Shown: in pieces, positions 57,474-64,000 of the stretch
Layout of the letters: each line of letters begins with the position of its first letter
Position numbering within the stretch: position 1 is the stretch's first letter
Assembly (NCBI RefSeq): GCF_001945365.1
Contig: NZ_MSTQ01000002.1
Span: forward strand, 427,273 to 491,272
DNA length: 64,000 nucleotides
Reading direction: 5' to 3'
DNA from: Pseudomonas reinekei
GTDB taxonomy: Bacteria > Pseudomonadota > Gammaproteobacteria > Pseudomonadales > Pseudomonadaceae
Made by a program: the position numbers and the translations under genes
Notes under the pieces: generated by a model
What the model saw: the letters and a program-made list of their open reading frames with translations, nothing else
The model's database searches: none
Told to the model about the DNA's origin: nothing

Positions 57474-58025
57474 TCAGGGTTTTTCTGCACCCAGCAATTG
57501 GGCGCGCAGCTCCGGGTTGCGTGTTCGCGGGTCTAGCCAGATCGCAAAGAAAGCCTTGGCGAACGCAGCATCCTTCACGACATGTTGCAGTTTCTCGCCG
57601 ACGTAAAAACGTGCGCCCTCTCCAGGTTTATAGACTCCGGTGATGCGATCACCTTCACGCACATCGACAAACGCCTGCTGCATTTCCCACTCCCAGCGAT
57701 TCAACAACTCTGAAGTCAGCGTGTTGGGTGAAAGACGACGAATTTCCTTGATGCTGGCCTCGACCAGATCATCGCGACTTACAGCGCGCCGGTAGGTCAG
57801 TTCCAGGGCAAAAGGCACATCCGCACCCGGCGGTTGACCGGCAATCAGACGCGGGCTCCAGAATTGCGCGCTGTAGATAGAAAAACCAAAGATGCGCATG
57901 TCCCCGCGCCCCAACAGACGAGCATCGGGTAAAGCCTCGCGCCAATCAGCAAACAGTTCTGCGCTCTGGAGCATCAGAACGAAACAGATAACGCGACGGA
58001 TCAAGCGGTCCGGCTGCCTGGTCAT
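57474..58025 (-). CDS. Exported chalcone-isomerase-like protein
   Basis: A 183-aa protein with a probable signal peptide (RRVICFVLMLQSAELFA) and a chalcone-isomerase-like fold (RLLGRGDMRIFGFSIYSAQFW, then ALELTYRRAVSRDDLVEAS). Bacterial members may bind lipids rather than isomerise chalcones. It is the first gene of the operon facing folE. A candidate TATACC-N12-TGTATA site lies about 40 bases upstream. Confidence 0.8.
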   Translation of the reverse strand: MTRQPDRLIRRVICFVLMLQSAELFADWREALPDARLLGRGDMRIFGFSIYSAQFWSPRLIAGQPPGADVPFALELTYRRAVSRDDLVEASIKEIRRLSPNTLTSELLNRWEWEMQQAFVDVREGDRITGVYKPGEGARFYVGEKLQHVVKDAAFAKAFFAIWLDPRTRNPELRAQLLGAEKP

Positions 58026-58065
58026 GCGAAGGCCTCGATAAGACTCAATGAACGCCTTTAAAAGT

Positions 58066-58089
58066 TATACCAAATATTGGATTTGTATA
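58066..58089. promoter_or_regulatory. Candidate LitR/PplR-type operator, left operon
   Basis: TATACC, 12 bases, TGTATA: an inverted repeat about 40 bases before the chalcone-isomerase-like start. As I recall it, the site of the B12-dependent MerR light regulators of P. putida is T(G/A)TACA-N12-TGTA(C/T)A; this differs at one position. Inference from pattern and gene content. Confidence 0.5.
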
Positions 58090-58281
58090 GTTTTCGTCTC
58101 AAATTCGACTGACCCTGAAAAAAACGGACACCGACGACATGCCCGAACAACGCACGTGCCCAGCGACTCAGCGCGATTCCGGCTTCGCTGACGCGGCTCT
58201 CCAGCTGCCATTGGCATTGGCGCGTGGTTGTCACCGCGCCAACATGACGCACATTGTCAGCTCGTTTTTTTAGGCCTATCT

Positions 58282-58317
58282 TATACAAAACCTATACACG
58301 ACAACCACAAATGTACA
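58282..58317. promoter_or_regulatory. Candidate LitR/PplR-type operator, folE operon
   Basis: TATACA at 58282-58287 and 58293-58298, and TGTACA at 58312-58317. The inner pair has a 13-base spacer, close to the 12 expected for a MerR-type site. It lies about 90 bases before folE. Confidence 0.45.
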
Positions 58318-58407
58318 AGAAAACAGTTAGCCACTGACACAGCAGATAAGCCCCTACTGTCAGGGATGGCCGTCACATAAAGCGCAGCATGGCTGCGAGG
58401 ACCACAA

Positions 58408-58968
58408 ATGAATCGATCATTAGCCGAGCATTACCGTGACATTCTTGTCGGCGTAGGCGAGAACCCTGAGCGAGAAGGATTGCGCGACACGCCCGAGCGT
58501 GCTGCCAAGGCGATGCAATACCTGTGCAACGGCTACACCATGAGCCTGGAGGAAGTCATCAACGGCGCACTGTTCGAATCGCTCAATGATGAAATGGTCA
58601 TCGTGCGCGATATCGAGCTGTATTCATTGTGTGAGCACCACCTACTACCGTTCACCGGCAAAGCTCATGTCGCGTACATCCCCACCGGTAGGGTCCTGGG
58701 CTTGTCGAAGGTCGCACGCGTGGTCGATATCTTCGCCCGCCGTTTACAGATCCAGGAAAACCTCACAAAACAAATTGCCGAGACCATTCAACTCATCACC
58801 GATGCCGCCGGCGTGGCTGTGGTCATTGAGGCTAAGCACATGTGCATGATGATGCGAGGCGTGGAAAAGCAAAACTCGGTGATGACCACATCTGTGATGC
58901 TGGGCGCCTTTCGCGAGTCGCCCGCTACGCGTCACGAGTTCTTGCAACTGATAGGCCGACTCGGCTAG
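58408..58968 (+). CDS. folE: GTP cyclohydrolase I
   Basis: A 186-aa enzyme converting GTP to dihydroneopterin triphosphate, the first step of folate/pterin synthesis. The zinc site is visible in LCEHHLLPF (Cys and His) and HMCMMMRG (Cys). [20 protein letters not shown] is the family core. It is grouped with a photolyase, as in the light-induced sets of other pseudomonads, where an extra folE may supply antenna pterin. A genome normally carries another folE copy. Confidence 0.95.
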   Translation: MNRSLAEHYRDILVGVGENPEREGLRDTPERAAKAMQYLCNGYTMSLEEVINGALFESLNDEMVIVRDIELYSLCEHHLLPFTGKAHVAYIPTGRVLGLSKVARVVDIFARRLQIQENLTKQIAETIQLITDAAGVAVVIEAKHMCMMMRGVEKQNSVMTTSVMLGAFRESPATRHEFLQLIGRLG

Positions 58969-58981
58969 CAAGGAGTACATC

Positions 58982-59287
58982 TTGAACCTGCAAACGTTGA
59001 GTGAACGAGCTACGAAGGGTGAAGTACGAGAGTTGGAGTTGCTTTCGCTGGAAGGCGGTTTTTATCTGGCGCGAGTAAGGTTCGATCACGGCCAGTTCAC
59101 CTTGCTGGATGACACAGCGAAGCCTTTGCACCTTCGCTCCGTCAATCACCTGCGCGAATTATTGCAGCTTGTCCCTCCATTCCCCTGCGTACTTGTACAG
59201 CATTGCGTTCACGATGAAATGTGCGGCTCACGTGACGGGCCCGTCGAGCCAATGCGCATTCCTTTCTCGCTGGCAGCGCCCTGGTGA
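58982..59287 (+). CDS. DUF6482 family protein
   Basis: A 101-aa protein between folE and the photolyase gene. It begins MNLQTLSERATKGEVRELELLSLEGGFYLARV, typical of small Pseudomonas proteins classed as DUF6482; function unknown. The start is a TTG at 58982 with AAGGAG eight bases upstream. The gaps (13 and 25 bp) show it belongs to the folE operon. Confidence 0.75.
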   Translation: MNLQTLSERATKGEVRELELLSLEGGFYLARVRFDHGQFTLLDDTAKPLHLRSVNHLRELLQLVPPFPCVLVQHCVHDEMCGSRDGPVEPMRIPFSLAAPW

Positions 59288-59312
59288 GTCACAGTTGGCC
59301 GGGGACCGTTAA

Positions 59313-60851
59313 ATGAGCAAAGTTCGCCGACTGTGCCTGGTTCTGGGCGACCAACTGTCCTTCGACCTGGCCTCATTGCAGGGGCTGGACCCCGAGCACG
59401 ATACGGTGCTGCTGGCGGAGGTGATTGAAGAAGCCAGCCATGTGCCCCATCACCCGCAAAAAATCGCACTGATTTTCAGCGCGATGCGCCATTTTGCCGA
59501 GGCGCTGAGGCAGCGCGGTCTGCGCGTGCACTACGTCACCCTCAATGACCCGCACAACAGCGGATCGTTACCCGGCGAGTTACGGCGTTTGCAGTCACTG
59601 CTGCAACCCCAGGAATTGCACCTGACCGAGTGCGGTGACTGGCGTCTGGAGCAGTCGTTCAAGGACTGTGGCTTACCAATACAGTGGCATGGCGATAGCC
59701 GTTTTCTTTGCACCCGCGCCGAATTTTCGTCCTGGGCCGAAGGCAAAAAGCAGCTGCGCATGGAGTTCTTCTACCGCGAGATGCGGCGTAAAAGCGGTTT
59801 GCTGCTCAATGGTGATGGCAGCCCGGTCGGCGGCGCCTGGAACTTTGATGCCGAGAACCGCAAAGCCCTGCCCAAAGGCATCAGAGCGCCCTCTCCCCTG
59901 CGCTTTTCGGCCGATGCCATCACCCAGGATGTGCTGGCACTGGTGGCAAATAACTTCTCCGGCCACTACGGGGCTCTCGACACCTTTGACTACCCGGTGA
60001 CCCACGCTGATGCCCAAGCCTTGTGGGACTACTTCCTCGATTGGGGTCTGGCGGCCTTCGGCGACTATCAAGATGCAATGGCCAGTGACGAGCCCTTCCT
60101 GTTTCATGCGCGCATCAGCGCCGCGCTGAATATTGGCCTGCTGGATCTGCGTCAGGTGTGCAGCGACGTCGAGGCGGCGTACTGGGCGCACCAAATACCT
60201 CTGAACGCCGCGGAAGGCTTTATCCGTCAACTCATCGGCTGGCGTGAATATGTAAGGGGCGTCTACTGGCTGAAAATGCCCGACTACGCCGACGGCAATC
60301 TGTTTGGCAACAGCCGGCCGCTTCCGGATTTCTACTGGACGGGCGACACTAAAATGAACTGCATGGGCCAGGCGATCGGTCAAACTCTGAAACATGCCTA
60401 TGCCCACCATATTCAGCGGCTGATGGTGACCGGCAACTTTGCGCTGCTGGCCGGCATTGCGCCAAAGCAGATTTGCGACTGGTACCTGGCGATCTACATG
60501 GACGCGTTCGACTGGGTTGAGCTGCCCAATACCTTGGGCATGGTCATGCACGCCGATGGCGGTTACCTGGGTTCCAAGCCGTACTGCGCCAGTGGCCAGT
60601 ACATAAAGCGCATGTCGGATTACTGCCGTAACTGCGCGTACAACGTCAGTGAAAGCACGACGGACGATGCCTGCCCTTTCAATGCGCTTTACTGGCATTT
60701 CCTGATGCGTCACAGCGACCTGTTGCGCAGCAATCAGCGCATGGGCATGGTCTACAAAAACCTCGACCGCATGACTGAACTCAAGCAACAAGCACTTTGG
60801 GAACGGGGCGAGCAACTGCTCGCCAAACTGGATGCCGGGGAGTCGTTTTGA
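59313..60851 (+). CDS. phrB: FeS-containing bacterial cryptochrome/photolyase (PhrB type)
   Basis: A 512-aa FAD-dependent photolyase. Four cysteines for the 4Fe-4S cluster are at C350, C438, C441 and C454 (CxGQ, CRNC, CPFN), the same numbers as in Agrobacterium PhrB, a (6-4) photolyase. The N-terminal LVLGDQLS start binds the antenna chromophore. It would repair UV lesions using blue light. It ends 47 bp from the convergent histidine-kinase gene. Confidence 0.93.
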   Translation: MSKVRRLCLVLGDQLSFDLASLQGLDPEHDTVLLAEVIEEASHVPHHPQKIALIFSAMRHFAEALRQRGLRVHYVTLNDPHNSGSLPGELRRLQSLLQPQELHLTECGDWRLEQSFKDCGLPIQWHGDSRFLCTRAEFSSWAEGKKQLRMEFFYREMRRKSGLLLNGDGSPVGGAWNFDAENRKALPKGIRAPSPLRFSADAITQDVLALVANNFSGHYGALDTFDYPVTHADAQALWDYFLDWGLAAFGDYQDAMASDEPFLFHARISAALNIGLLDLRQVCSDVEAAYWAHQIPLNAAEGFIRQLIGWREYVRGVYWLKMPDYADGNLFGNSRPLPDFYWTGDTKMNCMGQAIGQTLKHAYAHHIQRLMVTGNFALLAGIAPKQICDWYLAIYMDAFDWVELPNTLGMVMHADGGYLGSKPYCASGQYIKRMSDYCRNCAYNVSESTTDDACPFNALYWHFLMRHSDLLRSNQRMGMVYKNLDRMTELKQQALWERGEQLLAKLDAGESF

Positions 60852-60898
60852 AACGTCACCCAATGGCTGCCGCTGGACCTGAAAGTCGACCACTGGTT

Positions 60899-62260
60899 TT
60901 ACAGGGGAAACGCCAGGCAAAAGCTTGTCCCGCTTTCAGAGCTATCAACACTCACGCGCCCGCCATGCACTTGCATAATCGACCGAACGATTGCCAGGCC
61001 CAGGCCGCCGGAATCGTCTGGTTGATTCCGTGATGGGTCACACCTGTAAAAGCGTTCAAACAGGCGTGGCAGATGCTCCGGAGCAATCGGATCACCGTGG
61101 TTGTGCACGCTGAGTTCGAGCATGTTTTCCCGACGCTCGCTGGTGATGATTACGGCAGTACCGGGCGTCGCATGGCGCAGCGCATTGGCAAGCACGTTAG
61201 CCAATGCTCGACGGATCAAGATCGGATCTGCCACCAACTCACCGTTGGTTTGATCAATGAGCTGGATATCTCGCTCTTGCGCGACGCCTTCGAAATACTC
61301 GCACAACTGCGCACTGAGTTCGGGTAGATCCACCCGCTCAGGTTTGATCGAGATATGTGACTGCTCGGTACGCGCAAGAAACAACATGCTGTCAATCATT
61401 CGTGCCAGACGCTCATATTCTTCCTGATTGGAGACCAGCAGGTTCTGATACTCATCAACAGTGCGGCCATGTCTGAGCATATGCTGGGTATGGCCCATCA
61501 GGTTGCTCAATGGCGTACGCATCTCATGAGCGAGATCTTCCGAGAAACGGGAGAGTTGAGCGAACCCGTCTTCAAGTCGCGCCAACATCTGGTTGAGGGC
61601 TTTGCTGAGAACCTGGAGCTCGCTCAGCTCATTGAAGTCATCCAACCGCAGATGCAGATGCTGAACATCAATTCCAGCGGCTCGCACAGCCAGTTGGCGC
61701 ACCGGTCGCAAGCCACGTTGACTGACCCACCAGCCGAGCGCAAAGGCGAGTAGAGCACCGACGGACAAGGCTAGCCAAAGCTTGAATCGGTAGACGCTGA
61801 GCATCTGCTCGCGCTCAATCAGCAACTTGGCGGCAATCAGGGTGAGATGGCGGTCTCCATTGACGACCGTCAGCCAGGCCAGACGGACGGGCTCAGCGTA
61901 GTTGCCGTCACCCAGTTGCGCCGTTGGGGTAGCCTGCAACTTGGGCAAGACCAACTGGGCAGGGTTGATTTCGATTAACACCTTGTCCGCGTCATCGACA
62001 ATCCATAACAGGTTGTCACGATTTCCCAGCATGTTTTCATAAAGCTTTGGCCGGCCGCGCAGCGTTTCGATGCTGTCGCTGTCGTTGATCAACGCTTGCA
62101 TGCGTTGTAACCGTCCAAGCAAAGCCTGGTCATCGCGCCAGGCTATCTCTCGCTGTAACGATTGATAAAGATAAAACCCGATAGAGCCCATCAGTAGCAT
62201 GCTGACCAAGGCAAACATGACGGCAAGGCGAACACTCAAGGCGCTCGGCACGAGTTTCAA
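60899..62260 (-). CDS. Sensor histidine kinase, CusS/HprS-like
   Basis: A 453-aa membrane sensor. Helix 1 is at about 10-32, a periplasmic sensor domain follows to about 160, then helix 2 ([19 protein letters not shown]), HAMP, the phospho-acceptor H245 in [10 protein letters not shown], and the ATPase with [11 protein letters not shown] and GGLGLAIV. It has the heavy-metal-sensor kinase architecture. Its start overlaps the regulator stop by 4 bases. The neighbouring hydroxyisourate-hydrolase gene points to the HprS (YedV) branch, which senses oxidants or copper. Confidence 0.87.
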   Translation of the reverse strand: MKLVPSALSVRLAVMFALVSMLLMGSIGFYLYQSLQREIAWRDDQALLGRLQRMQALINDSDSIETLRGRPKLYENMLGNRDNLLWIVDDADKVLIEINPAQLVLPKLQATPTAQLGDGNYAEPVRLAWLTVVNGDRHLTLIAAKLLIEREQMLSVYRFKLWLALSVGALLAFALGWWVSQRGLRPVRQLAVRAAGIDVQHLHLRLDDFNELSELQVLSKALNQMLARLEDGFAQLSRFSEDLAHEMRTPLSNLMGHTQHMLRHGRTVDEYQNLLVSNQEEYERLARMIDSMLFLARTEQSHISIKPERVDLPELSAQLCEYFEGVAQERDIQLIDQTNGELVADPILIRRALANVLANALRHATPGTAVIITSERRENMLELSVHNHGDPIAPEHLPRLFERFYRCDPSRNQPDDSGGLGLAIVRSIMQVHGGRVSVDSSESGTSFCLAFPL

Positions 62261-62928
62261 GATTGCACCTCAAGCAGGTAGCCAATACCGCGAACAGTAT
62301 GGATCAGCTTGAGCGGGTAAGGATCGTCCACCTTTGCCCGCAGCCGGCGGATGGCGACGTCAACAACGTTGGTGTCGCTGTCGAAATTCATTTGCCACAC
62401 CTGGGAGGCAATAAGCGCGCGTGATAGCACCTCTCCTTCTCGACTGAGCAATAGATGCAGTAGCGCGAATTCCTTGTTGGTCAGGGTAAGACGCTGGCCG
62501 TTGCGAGTGACCTTACGCCCTAATAAATCCAGACTCAGATCGGCAACAAGAAACTGTTCAACCTCGCGAGGCGGCCCCCTGCGCAACAACGTACGCACGC
62601 GCGCCAGCAGCTCGGCGTAGGAGAAAGGCTTGACCAGATAATCATCTGCTCCCAGTTCCAATCCTTTGACCCGGTCGTCGATGGAGTCACGTGCAGTGAG
62701 GAACAACACAGGCGTTTGCCACTTGCGCCGGATGATCTGAAGTAATTGCCAGCCGTCCAAGCCGGGGAGCATTACGTCGAGAATGATCAAGTCGTATTCA
62801 CTTTCTTGCACCAAGTGCTGGCCATCCAGACCATTCAAAGCGACGTCCACTGCATACCCGGACTCACTCAAGGCTTTGTGCAGGTAATCGGCAGTTTTCG
62901 CTTCATCTTCAACGATCAGGATACGCAT
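62257..62928 (-). CDS. OmpR-family response regulator, CusR/HprR-like
   Basis: A 223-aa regulator with a receiver domain (phospho-acceptor D51 in [11 protein letters not shown]100-region VKPFSYAEL) and a winged-helix output domain ([15 protein letters not shown]). The ATG at 62928 has GGAGGAAAAG upstream; a 27-codon extension is not supported. It is expected to bind the CATTAC/GTAATC repeat at 62979-62996 and control both itself and the divergent exported proteins. Confidence 0.9.
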   Translation of the reverse strand: MRILIVEDEAKTADYLHKALSESGYAVDVALNGLDGQHLVQESEYDLIILDVMLPGLDGWQLLQIIRRKWQTPVLFLTARDSIDDRVKGLELGADDYLVKPFSYAELLARVRTLLRRGPPREVEQFLVADLSLDLLGRKVTRNGQRLTLTNKEFALLHLLLSREGEVLSRALIASQVWQMNFDSDTNVVDVAIRRLRAKVDDPYPLKLIHTVRGIGYLLEVQS

Positions 62929-62978
62929 CTTTTCCTCCAGAACAGGCGCATAGGCTAAGCCGATATGCCGCCCTCTCA

Positions 62979-62996
62979 CATTACAAATTGGTAATC
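62979..62996. promoter_or_regulatory. CusR/HprR-type operator
   Basis: CATTACAAATTGGTAATC differs by only a few bases from the E. coli HprR/CusR box CATTACAAAATTGTAATG as I know it. It lies in the divergent region between the response-regulator gene and the HbpS-like gene, 51 bases from the former. Binding is inferred. Confidence 0.65.
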
Positions 62997-63074
62997 CGGG
63001 GGCAATCATCCTGTCGGGATGAGCGGCTCATTATGCCTGACGATTTTTCAGTCACGCTCAACCAGGGGAAAGGC

Positions 63075-63578
63075 ATGCGTTCAACCGGATCAACCTCATT
63101 GCTGATCACATTGGCGGTGAGCTCTACGTTTGCAGTTGCGGCACCCGATAATCAAGTTGCGCAGCGCAAGGATATTACGCTGGCGTTGGCGAATAACCTG
63201 GCCAGTGCCTCATTGGCAGCCTGCCATTTGGAGGGCAGATCAGGCGTTGTCGCTGTCGTCGACCGTGGCGGTAATCTGGTCGCCGTACAACGCGACGACA
63301 ACGTCGGCCCGCACAACACGTTGGCAGCGCAGCGCAAAGCCTTTACGGCGCTGTCGACCAAGACACCAACGAGGCTGCTGGCAGAACGTGCTCGCAGTAC
63401 TGCCGATGCCGAAAACCTGAACACTGTGCCTGAGTTGTTACTGCTCGGCGGCGGCGTGCCGTTGTTGGTCGAGGGAGAGGTTATCGGTGCAATCGGTGTC
63501 GCCGGTGCTGGAGGAGCAGCATTCGACGAAGGCTGTGCTTTGACAGCCATTTCAAAAATTTTAACTGCCACTCATTAA
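63075..63578 (+). CDS. Exported HbpS/GlcG-like heme-binding-family protein
   Basis: A 167-aa protein with a signal peptide (cleavage after VAA near residue 23) and a GlcG/HbpS domain: VVAVVDRGGNLVAVQRDD, QRKAFTAL and LLLGGGVPLLVEGEVIGAIGVAGAGG. In Streptomyces, HbpS senses heme and oxidants for a two-component system; other members have unknown roles. The ATG at 63075 (AGGGGAAAGG upstream) is chosen because it begins the signal peptide. It is first in a probable operon with hiuH. Confidence 0.85.
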   Translation: MRSTGSTSLLITLAVSSTFAVAAPDNQVAQRKDITLALANNLASASLAACHLEGRSGVVAVVDRGGNLVAVQRDDNVGPHNTLAAQRKAFTALSTKTPTRLLAERARSTADAENLNTVPELLLLGGGVPLLVEGEVIGAIGVAGAGGAAFDEGCALTAISKILTATH

Positions 63579-63587
63579 GAGACGATC

Positions 63588-63873
63588 ATGAAAGTAATGA
63601 AATTGTTTTTCGCAGGCGCCGTATTGAGCGCTCTCTCCTCGCTGGCATCAGCTGCGGCAAATCCCCTGAGCGTACATGTATTGAATCTACAGGACGGGCT
63701 ACCTTCCCCGGCAGTCAAGGTGACCCTGGAGAAAAAGAATGGCCAGAACTGGGATATGCTCAACACTGCGTCAACCAACGATCAAGGCCGGATCCCTGAG
63801 TTCTATCCGGATGGAAAGTCATTGGAGAAAGGCATTTACCGGGTAACGTTCAAAACCGGCGAATGGTTCACTG
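63588..63873 (+). pseudogene. hiuH: Periplasmic hydroxyisourate hydrolase gene interrupted by an IS3 element
   Basis: A signal peptide (to ASA, about residue 23) is followed by the transthyretin-like start NPLSVHVLNLQDGLPSPAVKVTLEKK, then TNDQGRIPEFYPD and GIYRVTFKTGEWF. The family continues with a PEIPVIF strand and ends in YRGS. Here the match stops at about 63873, where an IS3 end begins, and the frame stops at 63977. About the last 40 residues, including catalytic parts, are lost unless the other half lies beyond the element. It normally hydrolyses 5-hydroxyisourate. Confidence 0.85.
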
Positions 63874-63904
63874 TGTCTAGTCCTGAAATAGGTTTACACC
63901 TGTT

Positions 63905-64000
63905 TCACCCTAACGCCCGATGCACCGCATCGGGCGTTTTGTATTTTAAAGAGAGGTGCGGCCGCTCTTGGTTGTAGATCGTGACGGCCTCTCGCACCAT
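63905..64000 (-). CDS. IS3-family transposase OrfB, C-terminal part (cut by window edge)
   Basis: The last 31 residues plus stop (TGA at 63905-63907) read VREAVTIYNQERPHLSL followed by KYKTPDAVHRALG. The YNxxRPHxSL/KTPxxV pattern is the hallmark end of IS3-family DDE integrases. The first base of a codon coincides with the window end, and the rest of the gene lies outside. Confidence 0.88.
   Translation of the reverse strand: MVREAVTIYNQERPHLSLKYKTPDAVHRALG
63914..63936. terminator. Hairpin overlapping the 3' end of the IS3 transposase gene
   Basis: Ten-base perfect stem CGCCCGATGC / GCATCGGGCG with a 3-base loop, followed on the + strand by TTTTGTATTTT. It encodes the transposase residues TPDAVHRA on the minus strand. 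On the + strand it would stop transcription entering the element from hiuH. Confidence 0.6.

Larger units (their letters stand above)
58026..58407. promoter_or_regulatory. Divergent control region of two likely light-induced operons
   Basis: This 382-bp region separates the chalcone-isomerase-like operon from the folE operon. It is AT-rich at both ends, where the candidate MerR-type sites lie (58066-58089 and 58282-58317). No gene with family support is present. Confidence 0.55.
63874..64000 (-). mobile_element. End of an IS3-family insertion sequence
   Basis: Starting TGTCTAGTCCTG at about 63872-63874, directly inside hiuH, the sequence contains the 3' end of an IS3-type transposase on the minus strand and a short terminal non-coding stretch. 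The element continues past the window, so its length, other end and target duplication cannot be seen. Confidence 0.8.

Noticed and set aside
63913..63950. Hairpin as the natural terminator of hiuH
   Set aside because: It lies inside the IS3 transposase coding sequence beyond the insertion point, so it belongs to the IS.

Overview
The window looks like chromosomal DNA of a Pseudomonas of the fluorescens/putida type. Support comes from the family make-up (hydroxyproline and phosphonate catabolism, TonB receptor, many LysR/AraC regulators, two TRAP transporters, FadL-type porin, FeS photolyase with folE) and from GC-rich coding bias throughout. No rRNA, tRNA, CRISPR array or prophage was seen. 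The only clear mobile element is the end of an IS3-family element at the right edge.

Layout. 0-2.3 kb: end of a hydroxyproline-type catabolic cluster (deaminase plus D-amino-acid dehydrogenase). 2.3-4.0 kb: NIPSNAP protein and two small envelope proteins. 4.2-8.6 kb: a phosphonate operon (iron alcohol dehydrogenase, organophosphate-type transporter, LysR regulator, phosphonoacetaldehyde hydrolase) without the usual AEP transaminase. 8.6-14.2 kb: LysR / DJ-1 protein pair, DUF1330 protein, TonB receptor and a class V aminotransferase. 14.5-20.1 kb: an accessory block that starts with a transporter gene cut after about 70 codons, then SDR/AraC, isochorismatase-like hydrolase/GlxA-type regulator, and a coupled Fic-like/HAD pair. 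20.2-24.0 kb: pstSCAB with a candidate Pho box and no phoU next to it. 24.1-27.5 kb: ABC exporter, then an ArsR repressor and quinone-oxidoreductase pair with near-identical operator palindromes.

27.5-28.6 kb holds two gene fragments (phospholipase D, methyltransferase) joined together. 28.7-37.3 kb is one giant gene for a cyclic beta-1,2-glucan synthase (2883 aa). 37.4-39.5 kb: Crp-like regulator, a sigma-region-2-only protein, and a relic in which the start of ohr is joined to the end of a catalase gene. 39.6-44.3 kb: catabolic operon (MFS transporter, creatininase-like hydrolase, an aldehyde-dehydrogenase homologue lacking the general-base Glu) with a divergent LysR. 44.4-49.3 kb: TrkH potassium transporter, a periplasmic sulfatase and a FadL-like porin. 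49.7-56.2 kb: a DctPQM TRAP system converging on a TAXI-type TRAP system with its DUF1850 partner.

56.6-60.9 kb: two divergent operons (SLH-like protein, DUF3833, chalcone-isomerase-like; folE, DUF6482, FeS photolyase) around a region with inverted TATAC/GTATA elements. This resembles the B12/MerR (LitR/PplR) light-induced regulon of pseudomonads. 60.9-64.0 kb: a CusRS/HprRS-like two-component system, divergent from a HbpS/GlcG-like exported protein and a periplasmic hydroxyisourate-hydrolase gene that is interrupted by the IS3 element. A CATTAC/GTAATC operator lies between them.

The most notable points are the phnW-less phosphonate operon, the Fic-like protein with Gln in place of the catalytic His plus its HAD partner, the candidate light-regulated divergent operons, the ALDH homologue without its general base, and several independent gene-truncation scars (14.7, 28.2, 39.0 and 63.9 kb).
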